Source: Tolypothrix sp. FACHB-123 | GTDB taxonomy: Bacteria; Cyanobacteriota; Cyanobacteriia; Cyanobacteriales; Nostocaceae | Assembly: GCF_014697075.1 (NCBI RefSeq) | Contig: NZ_JACJRE010000029.1 | Coordinates: 1-64,000, forward strand | Direction of reading: 5' to 3' | Length of the DNA stretch: 64,000 nt | Shown here: piece by piece, positions 18,828 through 27,749 of the stretch | How positions within the stretch are numbered: the first letter of the stretch is position 1 | How the letters are laid out: each line of letters opens with the position of its first letter | Made by a program: the position numbers and the translations under genes | Notes under the pieces: generated by a model | The model's input: the letters and a program-made list of their open reading frames with translations, nothing else | What the model was told of the DNA's origin: nothing | The model's database searches: none

Positions 18828-19094
18828 TCAAATATTAAATTTTCTGACAGAATCACAAATTATAAAAACTATTTTGTAGCAAACCCAGCGACATGGTTTG
18901 AGAATAAACGTAAACATAAAACCTTGAAAGGCTTCTTTCGCTGGTTCATAACAGTAATACAAAATCATTAGTAGTGGTAAAAATAGCGCATAAATGCCAA
19001 AAGCTGGAATTAAGGAAATATTTTTGGCAATCTGACGCACTTGAATTTCACCGCGAGATAGATTTTGACTGTCTATTTTATCTAGGCTTTCCAT
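18828..19094 (-). CDS. Hypothetical small membrane protein
   Basis: An 88-residue frame from ATG 19094 (MESLDKIDSQNLSRGE); a further ATG seven codons upstream at 19115 also exists. The N-terminal third is polar, followed by one long hydrophobic segment (ISLIPAFGIYALFLPLLMILYYCY) and a second weaker one (CRWVCYKIVFIICD). No family was recognised and no clear ribosome-binding site precedes either start. It may be real because codon use is plausible and hydrophobicity is organised, but support is limited. Confidence 0.4.
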   Translation of the reverse strand: MESLDKIDSQNLSRGEIQVRQIAKNISLIPAFGIYALFLPLLMILYYCYEPAKEAFQGFMFTFILKPCRWVCYKIVFIICDSVRKFNI

Positions 19095-19115
19095 GTATAA
19101 AACTGGTAAAAGCAT

Positions 19116-19650
19116 ACTGTCTATCTCAAAAATATAGTATTCCTAAATCCAGTATTAAGCTCACTCTAACAGAATCTGCTTTGTGCAGGAGTTCAACTAT
19201 TTACAAAAAGGATAAATTGGTTAATTAAGCGTTTAATTGAGTTGTATAAAGTAACAAAAACCTAAATCCTTATTAAGTAGTAACTGCATCTAGAACAACA
19301 TATCTAGAACAATATTGAGAAATTTATTGTAATAAGTATTTCAGCAGTTTTAATAAATTTTATGGTTTTTGCTTTCAGTCAAATTTACAACTTGAGTAAT
19401 TGCGATCGCTGACTGCGTACTTATTTATTGATTCTTGAGGAAGAATAAATTTGTTTTCTCAAAGTGATTAAATATGATTAATTGTCTATTCTAGAAATGA
19501 GAGCATTACCCTCAAGGTCTGGTAGAGCCATTATCCCAGCCTGAGTTTTTCGCGAGCGATCGCTTGTCCATAGGCAAATATTCAGTATAAAAACACACTT
19601 GTATCATTTATATCACTTGGAAATGTAAATATCTACTTTTAGGACAAGTC
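19116..19650. other. 535-bp AT-rich spacer before the site-2 protease gene
   Basis: Contains a 14-bp-spaced direct repeat ATCTAGAACAA at 19288-19298 and 19302-19312 and a HIP1 site at about 19402. No open frame or RNA was recognised. The protease promoter probably lies near its 3' end. Confidence 0.45.
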
Positions 19651-20847
19651 ATGCAAACAAATTGGAAAATCGGGTCTTTATTTGGCATTCCATTATTTTT
19701 AGATCCTTTGTGGTTCGTGATTTTAGGGTTAGCCACCCTCAACTTTGGGGTAGCTTATCAAGCATGGGGAAGCGCTTTAGCTTGGAGTGCAGGAATGGTT
19801 ATGGCACTGCTACTATTTGGTTCAGTGTTATTACACGAACTCGGTCATAGTTTAGCAGCGCGATCGCAAGGAATTAGAGTTAATTCCATTACCTTATTTT
19901 TATTCGGTGGAATTGCCGCAATAGAAGAAGAATCGAAAACTCCGCTGAAAGCATTTCAAGTAGCGATCGCGGGGCCTTTGGTAAGTATTGGGTTATTTTT
20001 TATTCTGCGTTTACTATCTTACTTCTTACCAGAAACTAGCCCCATTAGCGTCATGGTGAGCGATTTAGCCAGCATTAACTTAGTTGTCGCCTTATTTAAC
20101 TTAATTCCCGGCTTACCCCTAGATGGCGGACAAGTCCTCAAAGCTGCATTATGGAAAATTACAGGCGATCGCTTTCAAGCCGTACACTTAGCAGCCAGAG
20201 CCGGACAAATTTTAGGTTATGGAGCGATCGCTTTAGGTTTTGCCATAGACTTTTTTACCAGAGAACTAGCCTTAGGTTTGTGGATTGTCTTGATAGGTTG
20301 GTTTGGAATTCGCAACGCTAACACCTACGACAGCGTCACAACATTACAAGAAACTCTGTTAAAAGTCCCAGCTAGCGATGCAATGACTCGTGACTTTCGC
20401 GTAGTTGATGCCGAGCAAACATTGCGTTCCTTCGCTGATTCATATTTATTAGATAGTAATGCACCACCAATTTATTTTGCAGCTGCTGAGGGACGTTATC
20501 GCGGTATGGTTGCCATTGATGATTTACGCTTAGTAGAAAGAAGCGCCTGGGAAACACAAACCCTTCAAAATATTGTCCATCCTTTATCAGAAATACCCAC
20601 AATTGCCGAATCTACTGTTTTAGCAGAAGTAATTAATAAAATGGAGAATGAACAGTTACCAAGGATTACCGTACTTTCTCCTGCTGGTGCAGTAGCTGGC
20701 GTCATCGATCGCGGAGATATTGTCAGGACAATAGCGCAAAAACTGAATTTGCGAATTGGTGATGCAGAAATTAAACGCATCAAAGAAGATGGTAACTATC
20801 CATCAGGTTTGCAATTAGGCGCAATTGCCAAATCAACTACAAATTAA
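19651..20847 (+). CDS. Site-2 (intramembrane) zinc metalloprotease with CBS domains
   Basis: 398 residues. The N-terminal 215 form an S2P/SpoIVFB-type membrane protease: the zinc motif HELGHSLAAR (about residues 62-71) and, in a later helix, NLIPGLPLDGGQVLKAALW supplying the third ligand Asp. Residues 240-375 carry two CBS domains (PASDAMTRDFRVV and ending VLSPAGAVAGVIDRGDIVRTI), which typically bind adenine nucleotides and gate activity. Such proteases release membrane-bound regulators, often anti-sigma factors. The substrate is not evident here. Confidence 0.9.
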   Translation: MQTNWKIGSLFGIPLFLDPLWFVILGLATLNFGVAYQAWGSALAWSAGMVMALLLFGSVLLHELGHSLAARSQGIRVNSITLFLFGGIAAIEEESKTPLKAFQVAIAGPLVSIGLFFILRLLSYFLPETSPISVMVSDLASINLVVALFNLIPGLPLDGGQVLKAALWKITGDRFQAVHLAARAGQILGYGAIALGFAIDFFTRELALGLWIVLIGWFGIRNANTYDSVTTLQETLLKVPASDAMTRDFRVVDAEQTLRSFADSYLLDSNAPPIYFAAAEGRYRGMVAIDDLRLVERSAWETQTLQNIVHPLSEIPTIAESTVLAEVINKMENEQLPRITVLSPAGAVAGVIDRGDIVRTIAQKLNLRIGDAEIKRIKEDGNYPSGLQLGAIAKSTTN

Positions 20848-20855
20848 TTATGAAT

Positions 20856-20879
20856 AGGGCATGTCATTGCCATGCCCCT
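20856..20879 (+). terminator. Hairpin after the site-2 protease gene
   Basis: GGGCATG / CATGCCC with a 7-nt loop, starting 9 bp after the stop. A similar GGGCACAG / CTGTGCCC hairpin occurs at 31507-31527, so it may be a dispersed palindromic repeat also serving as terminator. Confidence 0.5.
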
Positions 20880-20991
20880 ACCAATTGGTCACATTTTTTT
20901 TGAGAATAATGATTAGTTAAAATTTCCAACCTGATGGTTTTACCGCAACAAAAACCGACAATTAATCAACTCTGCTTTGATTATTAACTTG

Positions 20992-22746
20992 CTATTGTTT
21001 GAGAAACTTTTGATAAGCCTGATTAAGTGCTTGCATTGATGCTTTAGCATTCTCAGAAGTATTGATATCAGGATGATACAATCTAGCTAATCGACGGTAA
21101 GCAAGCTTTACTTCTTGAGGATGAGCATTTTTATCGACACCCAAAACTTCCCACCAAGAGCTAGAAAGTAAATTATGGATTATTAATTCTTCAAAGCTTT
21201 GAGTTTGTTGCCAAATTTTGGCTGTACCGTGATTACCCCCACTAATCAAGGTTTTACCATCTGGGCTAAAAGCTACGGGACTAAATCCATAACAAGTTTG
21301 GATAATTTCCCCTGTTGGAATATCCCAAATGTAAATTACACCATCACGGCCGCTACTAGCTAAAGTTTTCCCATCACTGCTGAGACTAATAGATAAAATA
21401 GCCGTTTTGTGTCCATTTAGAGTGCGGATTAATTCGCCATTGTTGAGATGCCAAAGTTTAATGGTGGTGTCTGTACTGCCACTAATCAAAGTTTGACTAT
21501 CAGCACAAATAGCAATTGTATTAACTGCTCCTAAATGTGCAGATAATATAAAGCACTGTTTCCCAGTTTTGATACCCCAAATTCTGATAGTTTTATCTGC
21601 GCTACCACTAGCAATGTATTTACCATCGGGACTAAAAACAACAGATATAACTGCATCTAAATGTCCATTTAACGTAGATTTGATTGTTCCCGTATCACTT
21701 CCCCAAATTCTGATAGTTTTATCGCTACTACCACTAGCAATGTATTTACAATCTGGACTAAAAGCTACTGAATTAACAAAACCATTATGACTGTAGGGAG
21801 AGTTTAAATAAGAATATGTCCGCCAGAATTTTTGAGTATTGATCTGCCAACTGCTAATTTTGCGATCGCCACTACCACTAATAATTTTCTGTCCATCGGG
21901 ACTAATAGCTACAGATAAAACGGCTTCTGCTTGCCCAGAGAAGGTATACAGCCATTTTCCGGTGCTTAAATCCCAGAGATGAACTTGTTTGTCATTACTG
22001 CCAGTAGCCAGGATTTTACCATCAGGACTGAGAGCGATCGCATTTATTGCCGCTAAGTGTCCCTTGATTGTGCGTACACATCTCCAAACTTCATTTGCTG
22101 AAATTGTCACAGGAATTATATTTGTTTCAGTTTTGGGAGTAGAAGGTTCACAATTAACCAAATTAGGGTTTTGCGTTAAAGTTTTTCTCTTTAATTCTTT
22201 TAACTCATCTTCAATTGCCAAAGCCGCAAATTTTTGACTAAGATCCTCACCAGATACAAATGCTTCCAACTCCATCACAGATGTAGCATAATCATCCATC
22301 TGCAAAACTTTCGCTTCTATTCGCTGAAAAACCTGAGTTGAAGTTTCCCTAACCTCTGATTCATCTAAAAGCTTAGTAATTCCAAAAGTAGCAAGCCCTA
22401 CAACCACACCAATCCCTACCATAGGTACTGTACCAATACCCAACACCAGCCCTAGTTTTGGTGCAACTAATCCCATCCCACCCACGACGCTAGAAACGCC
22501 AGCACCACTAACTGCGCCAATTCCTATTGCACCAAAAGCAGCCACATCTCCTTGGGCTATTGCTGTAACAGCGCCATAAATTGCTGCACCACCCACAGCA
22601 CCCATTCCCACTACTGGAACTGTACCAACTCCAACTGCGCCAAATCCTCCGGCTAACCCCATTCCGCCAACTGTTACGGAAACACCAGCGCCTGTGATGC
22701 TACCTCCAGCAATAAATGCTGCACCTGTTTTAAAGTTTTCTGTCAC
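20992..22746 (-). CDS. Glycine-zipper membrane domain / WD40 propeller / J-domain fusion protein
   Basis: 584 residues from a GTG start. Residues 5-125 are almost entirely Gly, Ala, Val, Ile and Met, and consist of two copies of one unit (about 19-58 and 81-122), both containing GAGVS-x3-GGMGL and GTVP-V-G-G. This is glycine-zipper architecture expected to insert into or span a membrane. A charged linker with coiled-coil tendency follows (130-220). Seven WD40 repeats (about 225-520; blades end in HLWDL, SSWQI, RIWGS, RIWGI, KLWHL, YIWDI and KIWQQ) should close one propeller. The C-terminal 60 residues are a J domain (WWEVLGVDKNAH, YRRLARLYHPDIN) with an intact HPD, able to recruit DnaK. It lies 60 bp downstream of the PspA-like gene, probably in one operon. 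Function is inferred only. Confidence 0.85.
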   Translation of the reverse strand: MTENFKTGAAFIAGGSITGAGVSVTVGGMGLAGGFGAVGVGTVPVVGMGAVGGAAIYGAVTAIAQGDVAAFGAIGIGAVSGAGVSSVVGGMGLVAPKLGLVLGIGTVPMVGIGVVVGLATFGITKLLDESEVRETSTQVFQRIEAKVLQMDDYATSVMELEAFVSGEDLSQKFAALAIEDELKELKRKTLTQNPNLVNCEPSTPKTETNIIPVTISANEVWRCVRTIKGHLAAINAIALSPDGKILATGSNDKQVHLWDLSTGKWLYTFSGQAEAVLSVAISPDGQKIISGSGDRKISSWQINTQKFWRTYSYLNSPYSHNGFVNSVAFSPDCKYIASGSSDKTIRIWGSDTGTIKSTLNGHLDAVISVVFSPDGKYIASGSADKTIRIWGIKTGKQCFILSAHLGAVNTIAICADSQTLISGSTDTTIKLWHLNNGELIRTLNGHKTAILSISLSSDGKTLASSGRDGVIYIWDIPTGEIIQTCYGFSPVAFSPDGKTLISGGNHGTAKIWQQTQSFEELIIHNLLSSSWWEVLGVDKNAHPQEVKLAYRRLARLYHPDINTSENAKASMQALNQAYQKFLKQ

Positions 22747-22806
22747 GAAGTTTATATATGTTACTAGCTAAAAATTTTTCGGATTAACAAAAATTAGCAG
22801 CTACAC

Positions 22807-23568
22807 TTAATCTTCAGTAATAAATAATAGTTTTTCGATATTTTCTAGAGCAATCAGGTTTCTTACAAGAATATCTACTGTTGCTTTCTGCTGCTGAAGC
22901 TGAGTTTGAAGAATAAATACAATTTTACTCTGAGCTTTTTTATTCACTACAGCTTGAAGAGCTAAATCATCATCATTGTTTATCAAAGCTGTCTGAACTT
23001 TTTCATTCCAGTATGTAGCTTCTTGCTGCGCTTTTTTAAAATCTTTTTTAATTTTTTCTTGATGTTCTACAGCCTGTGTTAAAGTTTCTTCTATCTCGTG
23101 AAGGGACTCTGCTAAAAGCACTATATTGTCTTTTCTCGCTTGAGTTTTATTTTGCGGTTCATTTGGTGTTAATAATACTTCTTTAAGTAGCTGTAAATCA
23201 TCAATATCTTCATAATCAATGTTTAAAAATGTCGGTAATACTTCATTCTGTGATGCTGAAACCTTTTTCTCCCAATTATTCAAACTACTTTTAATTGCAT
23301 CAACTTGTAGTTGTTGCCCCTCTACCAGGGTTTTTAGCTTACTAGCTATTGCTTGGTATCGTTCTTTTTGGAATTTTGTTTGACCAATTAAATCCTGATT
23401 GCTTCCTTTTAAAGCAAGTTGATATTCTTGTTCCCATTTATCAGCTTTAGCTTGAGCTTTCGCGTAGTCTAGTTGAGCAATTTTTTGGGCAGCAGTGGAA
23501 TGACTTGTTCCTTGGCGTAACTGTTGTAGGGCATCTTGTGATGATTGATTTTGCTCGTAAAGTCCCAT
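22807..23568 (-). CDS. PspA/IM30-like coiled-coil protein
   Basis: 253 residues, almost wholly helical, Gln/Lys/Glu-rich, with no membrane segment. Stretches such as AKADKWEQEYQLALKGSNQDL and KLKTLVEGQQLQVDAIKSSLNNWEKKVSASQNE match the pattern of PspA/Vipp1 proteins (W..KA..AL..G...LA, then L..Q...V..LK..L). These polymerise on membranes as ESCRT-III-like coats under stress. It lacks the canonical amphipathic N-terminal helix of true IM30, so it is a divergent member. The gene immediately downstream encodes a glycine-zipper membrane protein, which suggests that the two act together at a membrane. Assignment is by pattern; a generic coiled-coil protein remains possible. Confidence 0.6.
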   Translation of the reverse strand: MGLYEQNQSSQDALQQLRQGTSHSTAAQKIAQLDYAKAQAKADKWEQEYQLALKGSNQDLIGQTKFQKERYQAIASKLKTLVEGQQLQVDAIKSSLNNWEKKVSASQNEVLPTFLNIDYEDIDDLQLLKEVLLTPNEPQNKTQARKDNIVLLAESLHEIEETLTQAVEHQEKIKKDFKKAQQEATYWNEKVQTALINNDDDLALQAVVNKKAQSKIVFILQTQLQQQKATVDILVRNLIALENIEKLLFITED

Positions 23569-23797
23569 AAATTTATTTGACTAGCCTTATTATCCAGAAA
23601 GTAGACTAATTAATAATGTTGCGTCTTCGGAAAAATTACTTAAGCCTTGACTTTTGCTTTTAATTCTATGACACAAAAGCCTCACTACAATATTTAATAA
23701 ATTCGTAGCTAATTAAATCAGGCAAAACTCTGCGTTACTTTGCGTTCCTCTGCGTTTAAAAACATGAAGATTTTACGCAAAGCTGTACTTAGCTAAC

Positions 23798-23978
23798 TTA
23801 ATTTGGCGTGACTTCCCCATGTTCAAGCTTATCTGTCAACACAAGCAAAGCTAAAGCCTGAACCCTAGCAACTACTTCTTCCCTAGTCTGCCCATAAGCC
23901 AGCACGCTAGGAAAATTCATCACTTCCCCCAAAAAGCGTCCATCTTCATTTTGACTCAATTTCTATCGTCAAGTTCAT
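23798..23978 (-). pseudogene. Frameshifted HicB-type antitoxin remnant
   Basis: The minus strand starts MNLTIEIES at 23978, then runs into TGA. If one A is removed from the run of four (23949-23952), the frame reads on as NEDGRFLGEVMNFPSVLAYGQ, then TREEVVARVQALALLVLTDKLEHGE, ending at TAA 23798-23800. This is the typical HicB-like pattern (TIEIE-x-DGR-x2-EV-x-PGVLAYGxT-EEA). Total length is 181 bp, one more than 60 codons, as expected for a single-base insertion in an otherwise intact 59-residue gene. No HicA toxin frame was seen beside it. Confidence 0.7.
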
Positions 23979-24032
23979 AGCCTATGAAGGTATTGTAGTA
24001 AAAGCGATGCCTGGATAAAACAACGAATTTAT

Positions 24033-25226
24033 ATGACTTCGGTTTCTCCTCATAAAAAAGCCAAAGCCTTAAAACCCACTAGCCGCCGCCCTGCTAAAGA
24101 ACTGTGCAGCGAGTGCGGATTGTGCGATACATACTACATCCACTACGTTAAAGAAGCTTGCGCTTTCATTAATCAACAAATCGGCGACTTAGAAACACAA
24201 GCCCACAGCCGCCCCCGCAATCTCGATAACCCCGATGAACTCTACTTTGGTGTTCATCAAGACATGATGGCGGCGCGGAAACAGCAGCCCATCGAAGGCG
24301 CACAGTGGACGGGTATTGTCAGTTCCCTCGCCATTGAAATGTTGAATCGTGGCATAGTTGAAGGTGTTGTTTGCGTGCAAAACACCAAAGAAGACCGCTT
24401 TCAACCCATGCCCATCATTGCCCGTACCCCAGAAGAAATACTGGCAGCTAGAGTAAATAAACCAACACTATCGCCCAATCTCTCAGTTTTAGAGCAAATC
24501 GAAAAATCTGGGATGAAGCGGCTATTAGTAATTGGCGTTGGTTGTCAAATCCAGGCATTAAGAGCCGTAGAAAAACAACTAGGCTTAGAAAAGCTATATG
24601 TTTTAGGTACACCTTGCGTAGATAATGTTACCCGCGTCGGACTGCAAAAATTCTTAGAAACCACCAGCAGATCGCCTGAAACAGTAGTGCATTATGAATT
24701 CATGCAAGACTTCCGCGTTCACTTCAAACATGAGGACGGCTCTACAGAAACTGTGCCATTCTTTGGTTTAAAGACCAACAAACTCAAAGATGTCTTTGCC
24801 CCCTCATGCATGAGTTGCTTTGATTACGTGAATTCCCTAGCAGATTTAGTTGTCGGCTACATGGGTGCACCCTTCGGCTGGCAATGGATTGTGGTGAGAA
24901 ATGATACAGGCAAAGAAATGTTGGACTTGGTGAAAGACCAGTTAGATACTCAACCTGTAATGTCTCAAGGTAATCGCAAAGAAGCTGTACAGCAAAGCAT
25001 TCCGGCTTACGATAAAGCTGTTACCTTACCAATGTGGGCAGCAAAATTGATGGGTGTGGTAATTGAGAGAATCGGCCCTAAAGGTTTAGAATATGCGCGA
25101 TTTTCCATTGATTCTCACTTTACAAGGAATTATTTGTATGTGAAGCGGAATCACCCGGAAAAGTTGGAGGCTCATGTGCCGGAATATGCCAAGCGAATCG
25201 TTGAGCAGTATAAGTTACCGGAATAA
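24033..25226 (+). CDS. bciB: Ferredoxin-dependent 3,8-divinyl (proto)chlorophyllide 8-vinyl reductase, F420-reducing hydrogenase beta-subunit family
   Basis: 397 residues, the length of the cyanobacterial BciB (Slr1923 type) enzyme that reduces the C8 vinyl group of divinyl chlorophyllide in chlorophyll a synthesis. It has an N-terminal CSECGLC cluster motif (about residues 25-31) and further conserved cysteines in VGCQIQALRA, GTPCVDN and APSCMSCFDYVN, consistent with two iron-sulfur clusters plus a flavin site in the FrhB fold. The related 7-hydroxymethyl-chlorophyll reductase is the main alternative, but the N-terminal sequence and length fit the cyanobacterial divinyl reductase. Convergent with the PLP enzyme. 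Confidence 0.85.
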   Translation: MTSVSPHKKAKALKPTSRRPAKELCSECGLCDTYYIHYVKEACAFINQQIGDLETQAHSRPRNLDNPDELYFGVHQDMMAARKQQPIEGAQWTGIVSSLAIEMLNRGIVEGVVCVQNTKEDRFQPMPIIARTPEEILAARVNKPTLSPNLSVLEQIEKSGMKRLLVIGVGCQIQALRAVEKQLGLEKLYVLGTPCVDNVTRVGLQKFLETTSRSPETVVHYEFMQDFRVHFKHEDGSTETVPFFGLKTNKLKDVFAPSCMSCFDYVNSLADLVVGYMGAPFGWQWIVVRNDTGKEMLDLVKDQLDTQPVMSQGNRKEAVQQSIPAYDKAVTLPMWAAKLMGVVIERIGPKGLEYARFSIDSHFTRNYLYVKRNHPEKLEAHVPEYAKRIVEQYKLPE

Positions 25227-25393
25227 AAGGCAGAGGGTAGGAGGCAGAAGGAAAACGGCTGTTGACACTTTTGCTAGTACAGTCAAGAGCAAGGTAAAAG
25301 ACTACACCGAAATAGAAAAGTTGGTAGCTCTAGTTTCAGTGGATATTTCAAACCTACATAAATAAAACCTTCTGCCCTCTGCCTCCTGCCTTC
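25227..25393. repeat. Long-spaced inverted G/A-rich repeat between convergent genes
   Basis: AAGGCAGAGGGTAGGAGGCAGAAGG-type sequence at 25227-25251 is answered by the complementary CCTTCTGCCCTCTGCCTCCTGCC at 25368-25390. The arms are about 116 bp apart and built from short repeats. It may act as a bidirectional terminator for bciB and the PLP enzyme. The small open frame spanning it is not credible. Confidence 0.6.
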
Positions 25394-25394
25394 T

Positions 25395-26624
25395 TCAAGC
25401 CATCCCCACAGCTTCAATTGCCGCCTCTAGCGCGATCGCAATATGCGTCCAATGCGTCCCCCCTTGGCAATAAACTACATACGGCTCTCGTAACGGCCCG
25501 TCTGCGGAAAATTCCAAGGTGCTACCCTCAATAAACGTGCCCCCAGCCATGACTACTTGGCTCTCATACCCCGGCATTTCATCGGGGATGGGGTCTAGGT
25601 AGGAACCGATGGGTGAATTCTGTTGTACGGCTTTACAGAAGGCAATTAGCTTTTCGGCGGAACCGAGTTTGATGGCTTGAATCACATCGCCACGGGGAGC
25701 TAAAGGTGCTGGATTGACGGGATAACCAAGTTTGTCAAAGACGTACCCTGTCAGGTGAGTGCCTTTCATCGCCTCTCCTACCATCTGCGGTGCGAGAAAT
25801 AAGCCTTGGAATAACAGCCGATTTTGGTCAAAGGTAGCACCACCATAACTGCCAATCCCAGGTGCAGTGAGGCGACAGGCTGCGGCTTCTACTAAGTCAG
25901 CGCGACCTGCAACATAACCACCAGCAGTGACAATCGTTCCACCAGGATTTTTAATCAAGGAACCCGCCATGAGATCGGCACCAACATGTGTGGGTTCTTG
26001 GGTTTCAATAAATTCGCCGTAGCAATTGTCTACAAAGCAGACAGTATTGGGATTTTGCTGTTTGACTAATTTCACAATTTTTTCAATATCGGCAATTGAT
26101 AAACTCGGTCGCCAAGAATACCCACAAGAACGTTGAATTAATACTAAACCTGTGTTATCTGCCACGCTAGTACTTAAAGCCTGCCAATCTATAGTTCCTT
26201 CGGTAGTTAAGTCTAATTGGCGGTAATTTATGCCAAACTCAATAAGGGAGCCTTGTCCTTGACCCCTTAAACCAATGACTTCTTCGAGCGTATCGTAGGG
26301 AGAACCGACCACTGCTAACATTTCATCTCCAGGACGCAGCACACCAAATAACGCACAAGCGATCGCGTGAGTCCCCGACACAAACTGCACCCGTACTGCC
26401 GCAGCCTCGGCACCCATTACTTCGGCAAATACTTTATCTAAAGTTTCTCTTCCTAAATCATCGTGTCCGTAGCCGCTTACACCTGCAAAGTGGTGTGCTC
26501 CTACCCGTTGGTGACGAAAGGCATTTAACACTCGTTGAAGATTTTGCTTGACCTGAGCGTCAATTCCAGAAAAAATCTCTAACAGTGCCTGTTCTGCTTG
26601 CTGCAGCTGTTCCAAGCTGTTCAT
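25395..26624 (-). CDS. Methionine gamma-lyase-family PLP enzyme (aluminium-resistance protein family)
   Basis: 409 residues, a fold-type I PLP enzyme of the group annotated as methionine gamma-lyase family / aluminium resistance protein. Landmarks are AGVSGYGHDDLGRETLD, FVSGTHAIACALFGVLRPGD (cofactor phosphate loop), FVDNCYGEF (Asp contacting the pyridine nitrogen) and AGSLIKNPGGT with the Schiff-base Lys. The reaction of the cyanobacterial members is not established; C-S lyase chemistry is assumed from homology. It is divergent from desC with only 87 bp between the starts. Confidence 0.85.
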   Translation of the reverse strand: MNSLEQLQQAEQALLEIFSGIDAQVKQNLQRVLNAFRHQRVGAHHFAGVSGYGHDDLGRETLDKVFAEVMGAEAAAVRVQFVSGTHAIACALFGVLRPGDEMLAVVGSPYDTLEEVIGLRGQGQGSLIEFGINYRQLDLTTEGTIDWQALSTSVADNTGLVLIQRSCGYSWRPSLSIADIEKIVKLVKQQNPNTVCFVDNCYGEFIETQEPTHVGADLMAGSLIKNPGGTIVTAGGYVAGRADLVEAAACRLTAPGIGSYGGATFDQNRLLFQGLFLAPQMVGEAMKGTHLTGYVFDKLGYPVNPAPLAPRGDVIQAIKLGSAEKLIAFCKAVQQNSPIGSYLDPIPDEMPGYESQVVMAGGTFIEGSTLEFSADGPLREPYVVYCQGGTHWTHIAIALEAAIEAVGMA

Positions 26625-26711
26625 TGGTTCCTCGTTAAAAAAACATTAAATAAATATGCGGATTTTTGGGATCGCGCAGATTAGGCTTAACCGTTCCTAT
26701 TCAGGTTTCTC

Positions 26712-27530
26712 ATGACAATTGCTACCTCAACCAAACTTCAAATTAACTGGGTTAATACCCTATTCTTTGCTGCGTTGCACATCGGAGCGCTGTTTGCCTT
26801 GCTACCTAGCAACTTTAGCTGGACAGCAGTTGGTGTCGGTTTATTGCTCTACTGGATAACTGGTGGTTTAGGTATTACTTTGGGTTTTCACCGCCTGGTT
26901 ACCCATCGCAGTTTTCAAACTCCCAAATGGTTGGAATATCTACTGATGCTTTTTGGAACTCTCGCCTGTCAAGGCGGGCCAATTGAGTGGATAGGCACAC
27001 ACCGTATCCATCATCTACACTCGGATACGGAACAAGACCCCCATGATTCTAATAAGGGTTTTTGGTGGAGCCATATGGGCTGGCTGATTTATCACGCACC
27101 CGCTCACGCTGAAGTTCCTCGCTTCACTAAAGACATTGCCGAAGACCCAGTTTATCAGTTTTTGCAAAAATATTTTATTCTCATCCAAATAGCTCTGGGT
27201 GTCTTGCTATTAGCGATTGGTGGCTGGCCAATGGTTGTTTGGGGGATTTTTGTGCGGATTGTCTGGGTTTATCACTGTACTTGGTTGGTAAATAGTGCTA
27301 CTCATAAATTTGGTTACCGCACTCATGAATCAGGCGATAACTCCACAAATTGCTGGTGGGTAGCTTTACTAGTATTTGGTGAAGGCTGGCACAATAATCA
27401 CCACGCCTACCAATACTCAGCTCGTCACGGCTTGGAATGGTGGGAAATTGACATGACTTGGATGACTATTCAATTGCTACAACTGCTAGGTCTCGCTACA
27501 AATGTAAAGCTGGCAGATAAAAAGTCCTAA
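26712..27530 (+). CDS. desC: Acyl-lipid delta-9 desaturase
   Basis: 272-residue membrane di-iron desaturase that puts the first double bond at C9 of stearoyl groups on glycerolipids, using ferredoxin. All three histidine boxes are present: HRLVTH (about residues 60-65), HRIHHLHSD (about 97-105) and HNNHHAY (about 229-235). Four membrane helices. It is the first of four same-strand desaturase genes (desC, desA, desB, desD) in the order in which the products act. A hairpin follows the stop. Confidence 0.94.
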   Translation: MTIATSTKLQINWVNTLFFAALHIGALFALLPSNFSWTAVGVGLLLYWITGGLGITLGFHRLVTHRSFQTPKWLEYLLMLFGTLACQGGPIEWIGTHRIHHLHSDTEQDPHDSNKGFWWSHMGWLIYHAPAHAEVPRFTKDIAEDPVYQFLQKYFILIQIALGVLLLAIGGWPMVVWGIFVRIVWVYHCTWLVNSATHKFGYRTHESGDNSTNCWWVALLVFGEGWHNNHHAYQYSARHGLEWWEIDMTWMTIQLLQLLGLATNVKLADKKS

Positions 27531-27551
27531 GTTCAGTCAATGCTGCTCAGT

Positions 27552-27575
27552 CCAACCTTGACATGAGACGGTTGG
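27552..27575 (+). terminator. Hairpin downstream of desC
   Basis: CCAACC / GGTTGG with a 12-nt loop, 22 bp after the stop. No T run. Weak terminator candidate within the 219-bp desC-desA gap. Confidence 0.4.
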
Positions 27576-27749
27576 CTGTAGACAGTAAATTTAGTGACAA
27601 AGTTTTCTTAGCAACAAAGATATCCATTCATTAATTCCGCATAAAGGATGGGTTAGGTTGCTATAATCCAAAACGCTAATGTTAAGAAACTTTGCGGCAA
27701 ACCACTTTGTGGTGTGTTGGTGATAGATTGTGTTGTTTTTCAGGTTTTC

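Noticed and set aside
25174..25365. 63-codon open frame across the bciB end
   Set aside because: Overlaps bciB and the repeat arms; composition follows the repeats.
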